From: a filamentous cyanobacterium CCP2 | GTDB lineage: Bacteria > Cyanobacteriota > Cyanobacteriia > Elainellales > Elainellaceae | NCBI GenBank assembly: GCA_003003615.1 | Contig: PVWD01000001.1 | Coordinates: 1-64,000 of the forward strand | Direction: 5' to 3' | DNA length: 64,000 nt | Part shown: piece by piece, positions 15,765 to 25,400 of the stretch | Numbering within the stretch: position 1 is the stretch's first letter | How the letters are laid out: each line of letters begins with the position of its first letter | Notes under the pieces: model-generated | Seen by the model: the letters and a program-made list of their open reading frames with translations, nothing else | What the model was told of the DNA's origin: nothing | The model's database searches: none | Program-made: the position numbers and the translations under genes

Positions 15765-18446
15765 ATGCCGCCCGGTACTACAACTCAGCTCATTCAACAG
15801 CTTTATCGCCTGATCCTTCATGAGCACCAGCAGCTTTATGCAGTCTGGCAAAGCACTGACGTGTTGCAATCTCAATATGAGAAGGTGCTTACACCTGATG
15901 TTGTCGAATCCCATCTTCAGGGCAGACAGACTGTTTCAGTGCGTTTATTGCAACCGGGCACTAACACCGCTAAAGCGGGTTGTATTGATTTTGATGCTCC
16001 TAAAGATGGTTCGGATACTCAAGCACTTCAGGCAGTTTTGGCTCAAGCACAAAAAGTGCAGCAAGGTGCGACCGATCGCAGTTTATCAACATACCTAGAA
16101 TTTAGTGGTCGTCGAGGCTTTCATCTTTGGCTGTTCGCTGATAATTCTCTACCTGGTGCAACCTGGATTAGGGCGTTGCAGAATCTTTGCTACTTATCAG
16201 GTTACAAACCCAAAGAAATTTATCCAGCAACCGCGACGATCGCAAACGATGGCAAGGCTTCTGGACGACCGATCCGTTTACCGTGCGGCATTCATCAAAT
16301 GAGTGGTAGGCGCAATGGATTCCTGCCTGAAGTAGTCGAATGGGTAGATGGTTTTCCTGTTGTGCCAGAGAACCAGGTGGCGCTGATAACAGAATTTCAA
16401 CAGGTAAATGCAGGTGCGATCGCTCGATTGGCAGAGGAAAAGTTACAGGACGTAGATAAGAGAAAAGTAGCTTCAGACTTCAATCCAAAACCCAAGACCC
16501 AGAATCTAAAAGCAGACTTTTCTATCTTGTCGCCTGATGAGCATCCTGCCTGTATTCACTACCTGACAACCAATGGTGCTCCGACTGATCAAGACTACAA
16601 TGCGGTAAACCTCACCCTCTCTCGCTATGCCATCACCAGAGGATTCGATCGCACCCAGGTAGAATCTTTAGCGGAGAGAATGGCTCAGGCATCGGATCAT
16701 CATCCCACTAGCAAACTTACCGTTGATGCCAAGCTGCGAAACTTTCAGGGTACCTACGCTTCGGCTCGACGTAATCCTCAAGATTACCAATGGAGTTGCA
16801 GTTATGTTCGAGCTAGTCAGGAGTTGGTACGTTGTGGGGGCTGTACGGGCTATGTTTGTCCCTTTTGGCAGTGGGAAAAACCTGATGGTGACAATGAAGC
16901 AGCAAGACGTGCAGAACGAGAATTATTAGGATACATCCTCTGTCATCCAGAAGCGGGGATGCAGGAAGCGTTGGGGATTGACCTGCCTGCTGAAGGATTC
17001 ATTGCAACCTGCCCATCTGTAGCAGATGAAAAAACCCCTTTGTACTTACATCAATTGATTTGGGAAGCTCTCGTAACGCTTGAAACCGCTGGGAGAGAAC
17101 TGATTCCTAGCTTAATTTTGGCTCAATTGGAACAGGTTTTAGATGGGAAATCAGCTTCGCCGACCAATATCATCAACCAGGCAGCCGCGTATTTGGATGA
17201 ATTACTGCAAATGCCACCCTGTAGTTGGGACACATTTGTTGAGCATTTGACAAAAGTGAGAGATACGGGGCTGCGTTTGCTGGCAAAAGAACAGGCGACA
17301 ACAGCGACTGAGTTATTGGGCGATCGCCTTCAACCGGTCACCGAAACCCTGGAAACTCTGATCAATGAGTCTCAGAATCTCCAGCGTCGCAGTGCCTCTC
17401 AAACGCTGCCAATGGTGGCATACAGTCAGGATTTGATCCATGACCTGTTTGGACAACCACAGACTGCAATTCCTACACCTGCTCACTGGCTCAACCATGC
17501 TCTCAATGGCGGGTTGCATCCTGGCAGGCTCTATGTGATTGGTGCGCCCCCTGGCTCAGGCAAGACGACTTGGTGTGCTTGGTGTGCGGATGAGGCAGCC
17601 AAAGCCCGAACGCCAGTGCTGTATGTCTCCTTTGAAATGGGCAGACAGCAGCTCTGGGTCAGTGCTTTGTCCAGGCTTGCCGGACTGAATTCAGGACTGA
17701 TTGAGTCTAAACAGTGGGATGATCCAGACTATTCCAATGCTCAATGGTTAAAGCAGCAGGTTGCTCAGGCGATTCGAGCCTATGACCAGCAGATTGCAGA
17801 GCATCTAACCATTCTCGAAGCGGGACCAGAAGTGACAGCGGCTCACCTTAAAGGTGTGATTGCTCAGGTTAGACGCACGGCTAATTTGAATAAGAATGCG
17901 CCAGTGCTAGTGGTGGTTGATTACCTGCAACTAATGTGCTGTGGTGATGAGAAGTTGGATTCTGGTGCCAATGAGGTGTTACGAGTTTCTAGAGTGGCAA
18001 CCGGGCTGAAACAATTGGCACGGGATACGAACACGGCGGTCGTTGCGATTAGTGATATCAATAAAGCGGCTTATCAAGAAGCGCTCCGCACCGGAATGCT
18101 GGACATGAGCGCCTTGCGAGATTCGTTCAAAATTGCTCATGCGGCAGATTGCATCATGCTGCTGCAAACAGGTAAGGCACAGCGCGGCAATGACCAGCCT
18201 AGAGACCAAGTTGATTTGTTGGAAGAACGCTATGCAGGTAATCATTTGAAGCTTCGGCAACTTCAAGATGTCCGGACTCGCTTTCCTTTGAATGAAAGAG
18301 CAAAAGCCACTTATGCGCGTCTCAGTCTACTCAAGAATCGAGGTGGTATGACCGCAGAACCCATGTTTGTTTATGAGAAGGCATATCACCGCTTTGTTCC
18401 GGTTGATCTTGATTTAGGAGGGGACAATGAATTTGAAGACCTCTAG
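15765..18446 (+). CDS. Primase-helicase: AEP-type primase fused to DnaB-like helicase
   Basis: An 893-residue fusion. Residues ~60-210 are an archaeo-eukaryotic primase: IDFDAP with D75 and D77 as metal ligands, and SGRRGFHLWLF with H120. A zinc cluster follows (C345, C357, C360, C365). The C-terminal half is a DnaB/RecA-fold ATPase with Walker A GAPPGSGKTT (593-602), YVSFEMGRQQLW, Walker B VVVDYLQLM and an ISDINKAAY/ALRDS segment. It would unwind DNA and prime synthesis at the fork. ATG at 15,765 lies 94 bp after the hairpin. The gene overlaps the polymerase by 20 bp, indicating one operon. Confidence 0.85.
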   Translation: MPPGTTTQLIQQLYRLILHEHQQLYAVWQSTDVLQSQYEKVLTPDVVESHLQGRQTVSVRLLQPGTNTAKAGCIDFDAPKDGSDTQALQAVLAQAQKVQQGATDRSLSTYLEFSGRRGFHLWLFADNSLPGATWIRALQNLCYLSGYKPKEIYPATATIANDGKASGRPIRLPCGIHQMSGRRNGFLPEVVEWVDGFPVVPENQVALITEFQQVNAGAIARLAEEKLQDVDKRKVASDFNPKPKTQNLKADFSILSPDEHPACIHYLTTNGAPTDQDYNAVNLTLSRYAITRGFDRTQVESLAERMAQASDHHPTSKLTVDAKLRNFQGTYASARRNPQDYQWSCSYVRASQELVRCGGCTGYVCPFWQWEKPDGDNEAARRAERELLGYILCHPEAGMQEALGIDLPAEGFIATCPSVADEKTPLYLHQLIWEALVTLETAGRELIPSLILAQLEQVLDGKSASPTNIINQAAAYLDELLQMPPCSWDTFVEHLTKVRDTGLRLLAKEQATTATELLGDRLQPVTETLETLINESQNLQRRSASQTLPMVAYSQDLIHDLFGQPQTAIPTPAHWLNHALNGGLHPGRLYVIGAPPGSGKTTWCAWCADEAAKARTPVLYVSFEMGRQQLWVSALSRLAGLNSGLIESKQWDDPDYSNAQWLKQQVAQAIRAYDQQIAEHLTILEAGPEVTAAHLKGVIAQVRRTANLNKNAPVLVVVDYLQLMCCGDEKLDSGANEVLRVSRVATGLKQLARDTNTAVVAISDINKAAYQEALRTGMLDMSALRDSFKIAHAADCIMLLQTGKAQRGNDQPRDQVDLLEERYAGNHLKLRQLQDVRTRFPLNERAKATYARLSLLKNRGGMTAEPMFVYEKAYHRFVPVDLDLGGDNEFEDL

Positions 18447-20880
18447 CTCCTCTACGTCATCATCGGAAGCTGATCTGAATTCTTCAGATCCTGTCTACAA
18501 TGACCTAATGGATTGGGCAAAGGAACGCAAGCAGCAGTTCTTAAGAAATCGTGCGAAAGGTAGCCCTGTAAGCTCAGGCTCAAATAATCCAGAATCACCA
18601 ATCAAAACAGAAACGGAAGCCTGGATTGAAACCTGGTATACTCCACCGTCTCTGCCTTCAAGAACTATTAGACAACGAGCCGTGCCTTCTGAGGCTCTTT
18701 GTCAAGAAGCGATGGCTATAGAAGATGGGGAAGTGAAGAAAGTTCAAGAAGAGAGCCAGTCTGAACTTCAAGCTTCAGAGTCTAAAACTTCTCTCTCACC
18801 TCAGCCCACCGTTGTACTAACTCAACATCCCTTAACGTTTGAGGTTGGTCAGAAAGTTGTTCTCCGTCCTGATGCTAATCGTATACCTACTGGTATTCCG
18901 CTAAATGCTGTATTAGTGATTCAGGAGATGTATATCAATGTTTATCGACAGCATCAAAACGTTTGGTGTATTTGGTGCTGTAGTGATGCTTTCTCTGGTT
19001 TAAAGTCGATTGATTCTGATTGTTTAATGCCATTGACAGAGAAGGTCTCTACCTCTGATGTAGAAAACGTGCCTGCAATGGAATTAGAAGATTTCCATAC
19101 TGGGACAACGCCTTATGTTCCATCTCATGCGGTTGTCAACTATGAGTTTGTTGAAGATGGACAGCAGCTTGCAGAGATACTCAAACCTTTGCAAACCTGC
19201 TCGGTAATTGCAGTTGACACAGAGACGACCGGGCTTGATCCGCTAAAAGATAAAATTCGCTTAATTCAGATTGCGGCTGAAAATTATCCAGTTGTTATTG
19301 TTGATCTCTTCAAACTTTCAAGGGAAACGCTTGCTCCTCTAGCTGAACTGCTTCAGGGAGCGCCGATTAAAGTTTTGCAGAATGTCAAGTTTGACCTGAA
19401 GTTCTTGCAACAGACTGGACTTTCAATTGCAGGAAAGTTGTTTGACACGATGCTGGCAGCACAGCTGTTAGATGCAGGCGTGCGATCGCACGGCTACAAC
19501 CTCGCGGAATTGGTGAAGGTTTATCTGGGAGAAGACCTATCCAAAGAACAGCAGCGAAGTGATTGGAGTAATCCCAGCCTTTCTTCAGAGCAATTGGAAT
19601 ATGCAGCACGGGATGCAGCAATCTTGCTACGGTTGCGCGAGGTTATGAAACCCAAGCTTAAAAATGCTCGCCTGGTTGAAACTGCCAAATTGGAATTTGA
19701 TTGTTTGAGTGCGATCGCCCAAATGGAACTCAACGGGATGTTGCTCGATCTCTCTCGATGGGACGACCTGCGGCAAAAACTCGAACGGAGTAGGGACCAG
19801 TTAGCAGATGGCTTGCGAAAGCAACTCCAGCCAGCTTTGCTCAGTACTCAGCTTGATATTTTAGGGAATCAAACTTCTCTCAATCTGGACAGTCAGCAGC
19901 AGGTATTAGAGGCACTACAGCAGATGGGTGTACCAGCGAAGAATACCAGCAAGCTCTCTCTAATTCCCCTGGCAGAAGAGTATCCACCCGTTAGAGCGTT
20001 GCTAGATTATCGCAAAGCAGCCAAAGCAGTCCAGGCGTTTGCCAGTAGCCTACCCAAGCACGTTCACCCCATTACCGGACGAATTCACCCCGATTATCAG
20101 CAAATGGGGGCTGCCACTGGACGCATGTCTTGCCGAAACCCCAATCTACAACAGATTCCCAGAGACAAAATCTTTCGCAGTTGTTTCATTCCAGCTCCAG
20201 GACACTGTTTGGTGGTAGCTGACTACTCTCAGATTGAGTTGCGGGTTGCAGCAGAACTGAGTGGCGATCGCCGCATGATTGAGGCATACCAGAACGATGA
20301 AGACTTGCACCGACTCACGGCTGCTCTCATCGCTGATAAATCTCTAGATCAGGTGGAAAAATCAGAGCGACAGGCAGCAAAAGCCGTTAACTTTGGGCTG
20401 ATTTACGCGATGGGTGCCAAGGGCTTAGCCGAATACGCCTACAACAACTATGGGGTACAAATGAGCTTGAAGCAGGCAGAAACGTTTCGGAAGCGCTATT
20501 TTGAGGCGTATCAAGGAATTGCCCGATGGCATGGGGCGATCAAGCGCAGGCTACCGAGGGAGATACGAACAGTGGGCGATCGCCTCCGGCGCTGGCAAGA
20601 TGAGCCGAAGTTAACAGAGCTTTTGAACACCCCAGTTCAAGGCACTGCCGCAGATATTACCAAAGCCGCGTTGTCAAAACTCCCTATAGCCTTGAAGGAA
20701 ACGGGAGCCAGATTGATTGGTACAGTGCATGATGAAATTTTGTTGGAAGTCCCAGAAGGTACAGCAGAACGGGCTGCACAGATTCTTCAGCAAGTGATGG
20801 AGCAAGCGGGACAGCATTATTTAAGAAAGGTGCCAGTAAAGGCAGAGGTAGCGATCGTCAATAGTTGGGCTGAAAAATAA
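18427..20880 (+). CDS. PolA-family DNA polymerase with 3'-5' exonuclease, no 5' nuclease
   Basis: An 817-residue family A polymerase. Residues 1-~200 are a non-conserved extension with a small strand-rich segment around 140-200. The proofreading exonuclease has VDTETTGL (D264, E266), NVKFDLKFL and YAARDAAILL. The polymerase has motif A DYSQIELR (D599), motif B RQAAKAVNFGLIYAMG (R648-G663, with F656 in the dideoxynucleotide-selecting position) and motif C VHDE (767-770). The 5' flap nuclease of chromosomal PolA is absent. AGGAGG about 5 bp upstream supports ATG 18,427. It is probably the replicative polymerase of the plasmid, although a repair role is possible. Confidence 0.92.
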   Translation: MNLKTSSSSTSSSEADLNSSDPVYNDLMDWAKERKQQFLRNRAKGSPVSSGSNNPESPIKTETEAWIETWYTPPSLPSRTIRQRAVPSEALCQEAMAIEDGEVKKVQEESQSELQASESKTSLSPQPTVVLTQHPLTFEVGQKVVLRPDANRIPTGIPLNAVLVIQEMYINVYRQHQNVWCIWCCSDAFSGLKSIDSDCLMPLTEKVSTSDVENVPAMELEDFHTGTTPYVPSHAVVNYEFVEDGQQLAEILKPLQTCSVIAVDTETTGLDPLKDKIRLIQIAAENYPVVIVDLFKLSRETLAPLAELLQGAPIKVLQNVKFDLKFLQQTGLSIAGKLFDTMLAAQLLDAGVRSHGYNLAELVKVYLGEDLSKEQQRSDWSNPSLSSEQLEYAARDAAILLRLREVMKPKLKNARLVETAKLEFDCLSAIAQMELNGMLLDLSRWDDLRQKLERSRDQLADGLRKQLQPALLSTQLDILGNQTSLNLDSQQQVLEALQQMGVPAKNTSKLSLIPLAEEYPPVRALLDYRKAAKAVQAFASSLPKHVHPITGRIHPDYQQMGAATGRMSCRNPNLQQIPRDKIFRSCFIPAPGHCLVVADYSQIELRVAAELSGDRRMIEAYQNDEDLHRLTAALIADKSLDQVEKSERQAAKAVNFGLIYAMGAKGLAEYAYNNYGVQMSLKQAETFRKRYFEAYQGIARWHGAIKRRLPREIRTVGDRLRRWQDEPKLTELLNTPVQGTAADITKAALSKLPIALKETGARLIGTVHDEILLEVPEGTAERAAQILQQVMEQAGQHYLRKVPVKAEVAIVNSWAEK

Positions 20881-20917
20881 CAATCTTAGAAATTTCGTTT
20901 AATTTCTTTAAATTTAT

Positions 20918-21934
20918 TCAGGAGCCTGCTTTGTCTGCATCAGCTTGGATGCGCTCACTTAACAATAGTTGAAACGCCTCTATTGAGCTGACTGTGATCG
21001 CCTGAAGATGTAGCTGTTTGAGTAATGCCCCATCTTCTAGTCCGGTCAGCATGTCACTGACTGTTGAAGGTATTGCCTCAAATCGAACCTTCAAAACGTC
21101 AATAATTGTCTCTCGAAGGGTTTCTAGTCTTCCTTCTTGAATGCCCTCTTCTTTTGCCAAACGTTCAATACTAGTGACATATGGCATCTGTCGTTCCTCC
21201 TGGTACTGCCTCAGCTCTACCCGAAATTCCCGTTCTAGGCGATCGAGTAGGGTCATCATCCAGTCGATGAGCCTGAATAACTCTACTACATCATTTCTAC
21301 TATAGCCCTGCTCGAATAGCTTCCGAACTAGGGTCCATTTCCATTGCTTGCGTTGCTGAGGCTGACCAGTGGTAGCTTTCGTTTTTAGATGAGCCATGAC
21401 CACAACTACGAAGGGGTTTCGACTTTGATCCAGTTCTTCCCATTGAGTTTCATAATCAATTAGCTTAGCGATCGGAAATTCAATTCCAACCCGACACCCG
21501 CCCAGATCGTAACCGTAAGAAGAGGGTCGCCAGTTTGGACGTTCATCGCCTAGAACAGCAAGGCTGATCACAGGCTTACGATAGCGATCGAAGCAACGGT
21601 AATTGTATACAAACATTCTTTCGGCGAAGTCAGAGTCCTCCTGGGATTGGACTTCTATGTGGACCAGTATCCAGGTTTCTTCACCATCCCTTCGCCAAAC
21701 TTTGAATAGCTTGTCGGTGAATCGCTTTCCCAATTCACTGTCTTTAACAAACTGTTGAAACTCTTGCTCTAGCGACTCATAGCTCCGGTTCCAGTCAATC
21801 AGTTCATGCACGGCTGGGAAGAAAAATGCCAAGAATGGCTCAAAATACAGCTCTAGCCCTTCTTTCCACGGGTCATCAAAGCTAGCTTGTGGTTCGGACG
21901 AATTGGAAGCTGTAATGTTTAGTTCATCGCTCAT
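20918..21934 (-). CDS. Rpn/YhgA-type PD-(D/E)XK nuclease-like protein
   Basis: A 338-residue protein resembling the Rpn/DUF4351 group widespread in cyanobacteria. WILVHIEVQS near 90-100 holds the E-x-Q of a PD-(D/E)XK core, followed by RMFVYNYRCFDRY and PVISLAVLGDERP. The C-terminus ends in a helical tail (RLAKEEGIQEGRLETLRETIIDVL). Related proteins promote RecA-independent recombination. It is convergent with the polymerase gene and followed by little spacer. Confidence 0.75.
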   Translation of the reverse strand: MSDELNITASNSSEPQASFDDPWKEGLELYFEPFLAFFFPAVHELIDWNRSYESLEQEFQQFVKDSELGKRFTDKLFKVWRRDGEETWILVHIEVQSQEDSDFAERMFVYNYRCFDRYRKPVISLAVLGDERPNWRPSSYGYDLGGCRVGIEFPIAKLIDYETQWEELDQSRNPFVVVVMAHLKTKATTGQPQQRKQWKWTLVRKLFEQGYSRNDVVELFRLIDWMMTLLDRLEREFRVELRQYQEERQMPYVTSIERLAKEEGIQEGRLETLRETIIDVLKVRFEAIPSTVSDMLTGLEDGALLKQLHLQAITVSSIEAFQLLLSERIQADADKAGS

Positions 21935-21962
21935 ACAACGTTAACCCGTCTATCACCCGTAA

Positions 21963-22289
21963 TCACAGGGATTCGTCGGGTTCATAAGAGCGCCAGTCAA
22001 AACGACGAGACTGATTACCGCTGTCTAACTTATCGATCGCCCCTGGGTCACTGTTCAAAAACTCGTCTAAATCTTCGTACTGGCTAGGATAGCGGGAACC
22101 TGAACTAGTGGTTCCGGGTTCATCTGGTAGCACTAGGCTTTCCCCAGGCTTCAAGTGAGCAAAGCGTGGGTAGCATTCATCTTGCGTCTTGCCGTCCGGT
22201 GTTAGGAGTTCTTCGCTTTCATCATCGGGTTCCCGATCGTATGCCTGAACCAGCAAACCGTTTTCCAGACGCTTAATGTGCCTCGGCAT
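21963..22289 (-). CDS. Small acidic hypothetical protein
   Basis: A 108-residue acidic, proline- and serine-rich protein, probably largely disordered (REPDDESEELL; DEPGTTSSGS). No family recognised. It lies 28 bp upstream of the Rpn-like gene on the same strand, so the two may be co-transcribed. It diverges from the RNA-polymerase-like gene. Confidence 0.55.
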   Translation of the reverse strand: MPRHIKRLENGLLVQAYDREPDDESEELLTPDGKTQDECYPRFAHLKPGESLVLPDEPGTTSSGSRYPSQYEDLDEFLNSDPGAIDKLDSGNQSRRFDWRSYEPDESL

Positions 22290-22360
22290 AATTAGCCTCC
22301 TTGCCTACTCAGTCAAAAATAGCCACTTGGCTGATTTTGTCAATTTTGTTGTACGTGAAA

Positions 22361-22378
22361 GTTAGAAAACAGTCTAAC
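22361..22378. promoter_or_regulatory. GTTAGA/TCTAAC inverted repeat in divergent promoter region
   Basis: GTTAGA at 22,361-22,366 and TCTAAC at 22,373-22,378, separated by six bases, sit midway between the small acidic gene and the RNA-polymerase-like gene. An ACGTATAC stretch with -10 character follows at about 22,400. It is a possible operator only. Confidence 0.3.
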
Positions 22379-22424
22379 GCTTTTAGGCAAGAGAACAGTA
22401 CGTATACACCGCATACGGTAGGTA

Positions 22425-25400
22425 ATGGATCTGACCACACGGGTAATTGAGGGTTCCGGTCTCAGCATTCCGATTTTTGATGGGGCGCACAATAACGGAA
22501 AGGGACGGTATTTGTCGGAACCGGAGATTATTAAGAATTCCTTGCTGGAGCAGATGTTTGAACCAGAGGAGTTGCAATCTTTGCTGCTGGTGAAAATTGA
22601 TCATCGCAATCCAGACGCAAATCATCTGCAAGAAAGAGGATTTGCAGATGGTATTCAGCGGCGGCTGGCGTTCAGTTCTGGCAACAGTTACTACTTTGCA
22701 GATGACGACTTGCGTAAGAAGATCCGTCGATTGTTTGCAACAGAGCCGGATGCTGCCTGTCGGTATGGTTCTCTGCTAGTGAGTAACTGCTACAAGGGGT
22801 CGGATACGTTAGAGAACCTGCGGGTCAAAATAGTGGATTTCAATGACCCGGAGTATGCTCGCTATAAGACCGGAGATTGCCACGGTAAGATTTCGCCCCA
22901 GCTTGCTCGTCACTTAGGGGGTGAGCAGAACTGCCCGTTTCAGTTCCGGTTTGCCTGGAGGAGGCAGTGGGCAGAGGGAAGTGAGGAAAGTAGTCCCCGT
23001 GCTAGCTTCTTATCCAAGGGAACGCTGCTGCCTGATGCTCAACTTACTGACGCAGAGGGTTATGACATCGTTATGGATCGATCGTCGATCAAGGGCATTA
23101 AAAAGGCACGATTGAATGAGTTGATTCCTTGTGGAGATTATGAGTTTCCGCAAGTTGCAATGGGCAACCGGGGCAATGCTAGAGCCACCAGTTACGACAA
23201 TAGCTGGCAGTTTACCATCTGGTATTCTGAGGACGCTGTGCGGCAGGATTTGAAGCAGCTAACAGAGGAAAAAGCTAAAGTCTTGGCAGATTTACAACGG
23301 AATCCTTTGGCGTTGGCGCGGTACATTGTGCAGGAATACGACAAGGAACAGCAACGGCGACAGGAGCGATCGGAAGAAGAATTTGAGGATGTGGATGGCA
23401 ACGCCAATAACCAAGTGCAAGAATCCCGCTGGATCTCTTTGCTTCGGAATGACAAATATGGACAGTTAGTCGAAACCCCCAAGTTTCGGAAATTTGCGAC
23501 AGATTATGTAGCGGGCAGATGGCGAGATTTAGCAATCAAGAGTGGTTATACCCATAGTTCAGGTATGGCAATGCCATCAGATGACTTACCACGTGGCACG
23601 GTTTGTGTACCTCATCTTCCAGAAGGGGATGTAATTCTGACCCGCTACCCGATAGTCAATTCAGACAACATCCGCCTTTATCGAAACGTTCACGACCCAG
23701 AACTAAAGAAAACCCGCAATGTCATCTGGATTAATCCCAGAGATGCTGAGGAATATCACCAAGCAGACTTTGACGGTGACCAACTAATGGTCAGTCCTGC
23801 TAGCAAGTTACCCAGCATTACTAAGGAAACGTTGCGAGCTGGTGAGCCGGGGCGATTTGAGAAAGTAAAGCAACGTCCTAAACTCGCTTATACCGAGGTT
23901 GCAAGTGAAGATGGGGAATTGAAGTACCAGAGTCTAGCTCAGATTGCGGCGGCAGTGAATCAGAATAAGGTTGGGTTGGTGGCAACTAATATTGGACGGG
24001 TGCAATCATCCATGCCGGGTGAAGGGGAGGATGTTGAGCGGTTTGAACGCCGCCAACGAAAGTTGCTCAACCGTCTATTTCAGGCACTTCAGGTAGAGGT
24101 TGATTCGCCTAAGAGTGCAGAGCGTCTGGAGGATATCAAGGAGATTGAAGGAGAGAATCTACTTTCAGATGCGAAGCGATGGTCTGAAACGCATCCTAGC
24201 CACTTTTTCGACTTTAAGAAAGACGATCGTCTCTATCGCAGTTTTGCCATGCCTGCCGATGCTCCCGGCTCAATCAATGTTCTTGCCAGAGAAGTGGTCA
24301 ATCCCTTGTGGGAGCCGACTCGGATTCGCAGCCGCGATCGCCATGAGTTTCGCTATCTGTTCCCCAAAGATGGTTTGTCTGTAGATGCGTTGGAGTGGGC
24401 AGAGGAGCTGAAGACCCGCTTCCAGCAAGCCAGAGATGAGATTCAGGAAAGAGTGGGGGAAGACCGGGATGCCTTCAATGAGGAATTGGGCAAGCTCTAC
24501 GATAGCTATCGGGCTGAAGTCAATGAGTTGTTTCCAACACCAGAGGAACGGTTTGAAGGAGCAGCCGCACTCTGGTACACGCAGCATACGCGCCCGGAAA
24601 TGGATCGGCACCGTCGGGACTGTCTGACACTGGCAGAGCAAATGGATATTACCTTTACTCTCCAGCATGGGTATGAATTGCCCAGCGAAGCCCTACCCAG
24701 AGATGCCTATGTGTTAAGTGTGCCGTTTGGGTCAGATGCAATTCGGTGGAAGGAAACCTTGGAGCATAAGGGCATTCAATTTGATGCGATCATTCATCCG
24801 CAGCTCCCAATGATTGAATTTGCGTTCAAAGATGTTCCCCCACGAGTCGTTGAGAAACTGGAGGCTAAGTTTGGCAGGAATGTTAATGATCTGGATACGC
24901 TTCATATACCCGATGATTTGCGAATTATTCCTCCTGCTGATCACACTTGGGCAGAATCACGGCAAGATTCAGGGGTAGGAGCGCTGGCATACAACCTGTT
25001 TACAGAGGAGGTCTGTCAGCAGCTTCAGGCGTTTCAGTTTGATGAAATCAAGATCTTGGGCATTCGTCACAATGATTTTGCAGGGGAGAATTTTGCCAGT
25101 AAGCAATGGCGCAATCAAGCGGTGAGTTTGCAGGTGGGTGCATTTGAATTGCCAGAATCTCACCCTGAGTACTACCGCTACAACGGCACTCCGATCGTTC
25201 AAATTGATGACAAGAACTTGGGCACCTTCTCACCAGATACACCCAAGTTACCGATCGGCAGTTCCTTTGAAGCCAAGCTACGTCCTGAAGGTTCCAGTGT
25301 GCTTCTGAAATTGAACCCTGATTCGATTCAGCTCCCTGAGCTGGTACTCCCCAATTCAGAGTCTGCCCAGAACTCCGAAATGGACAGAGATCAGTGGCAC

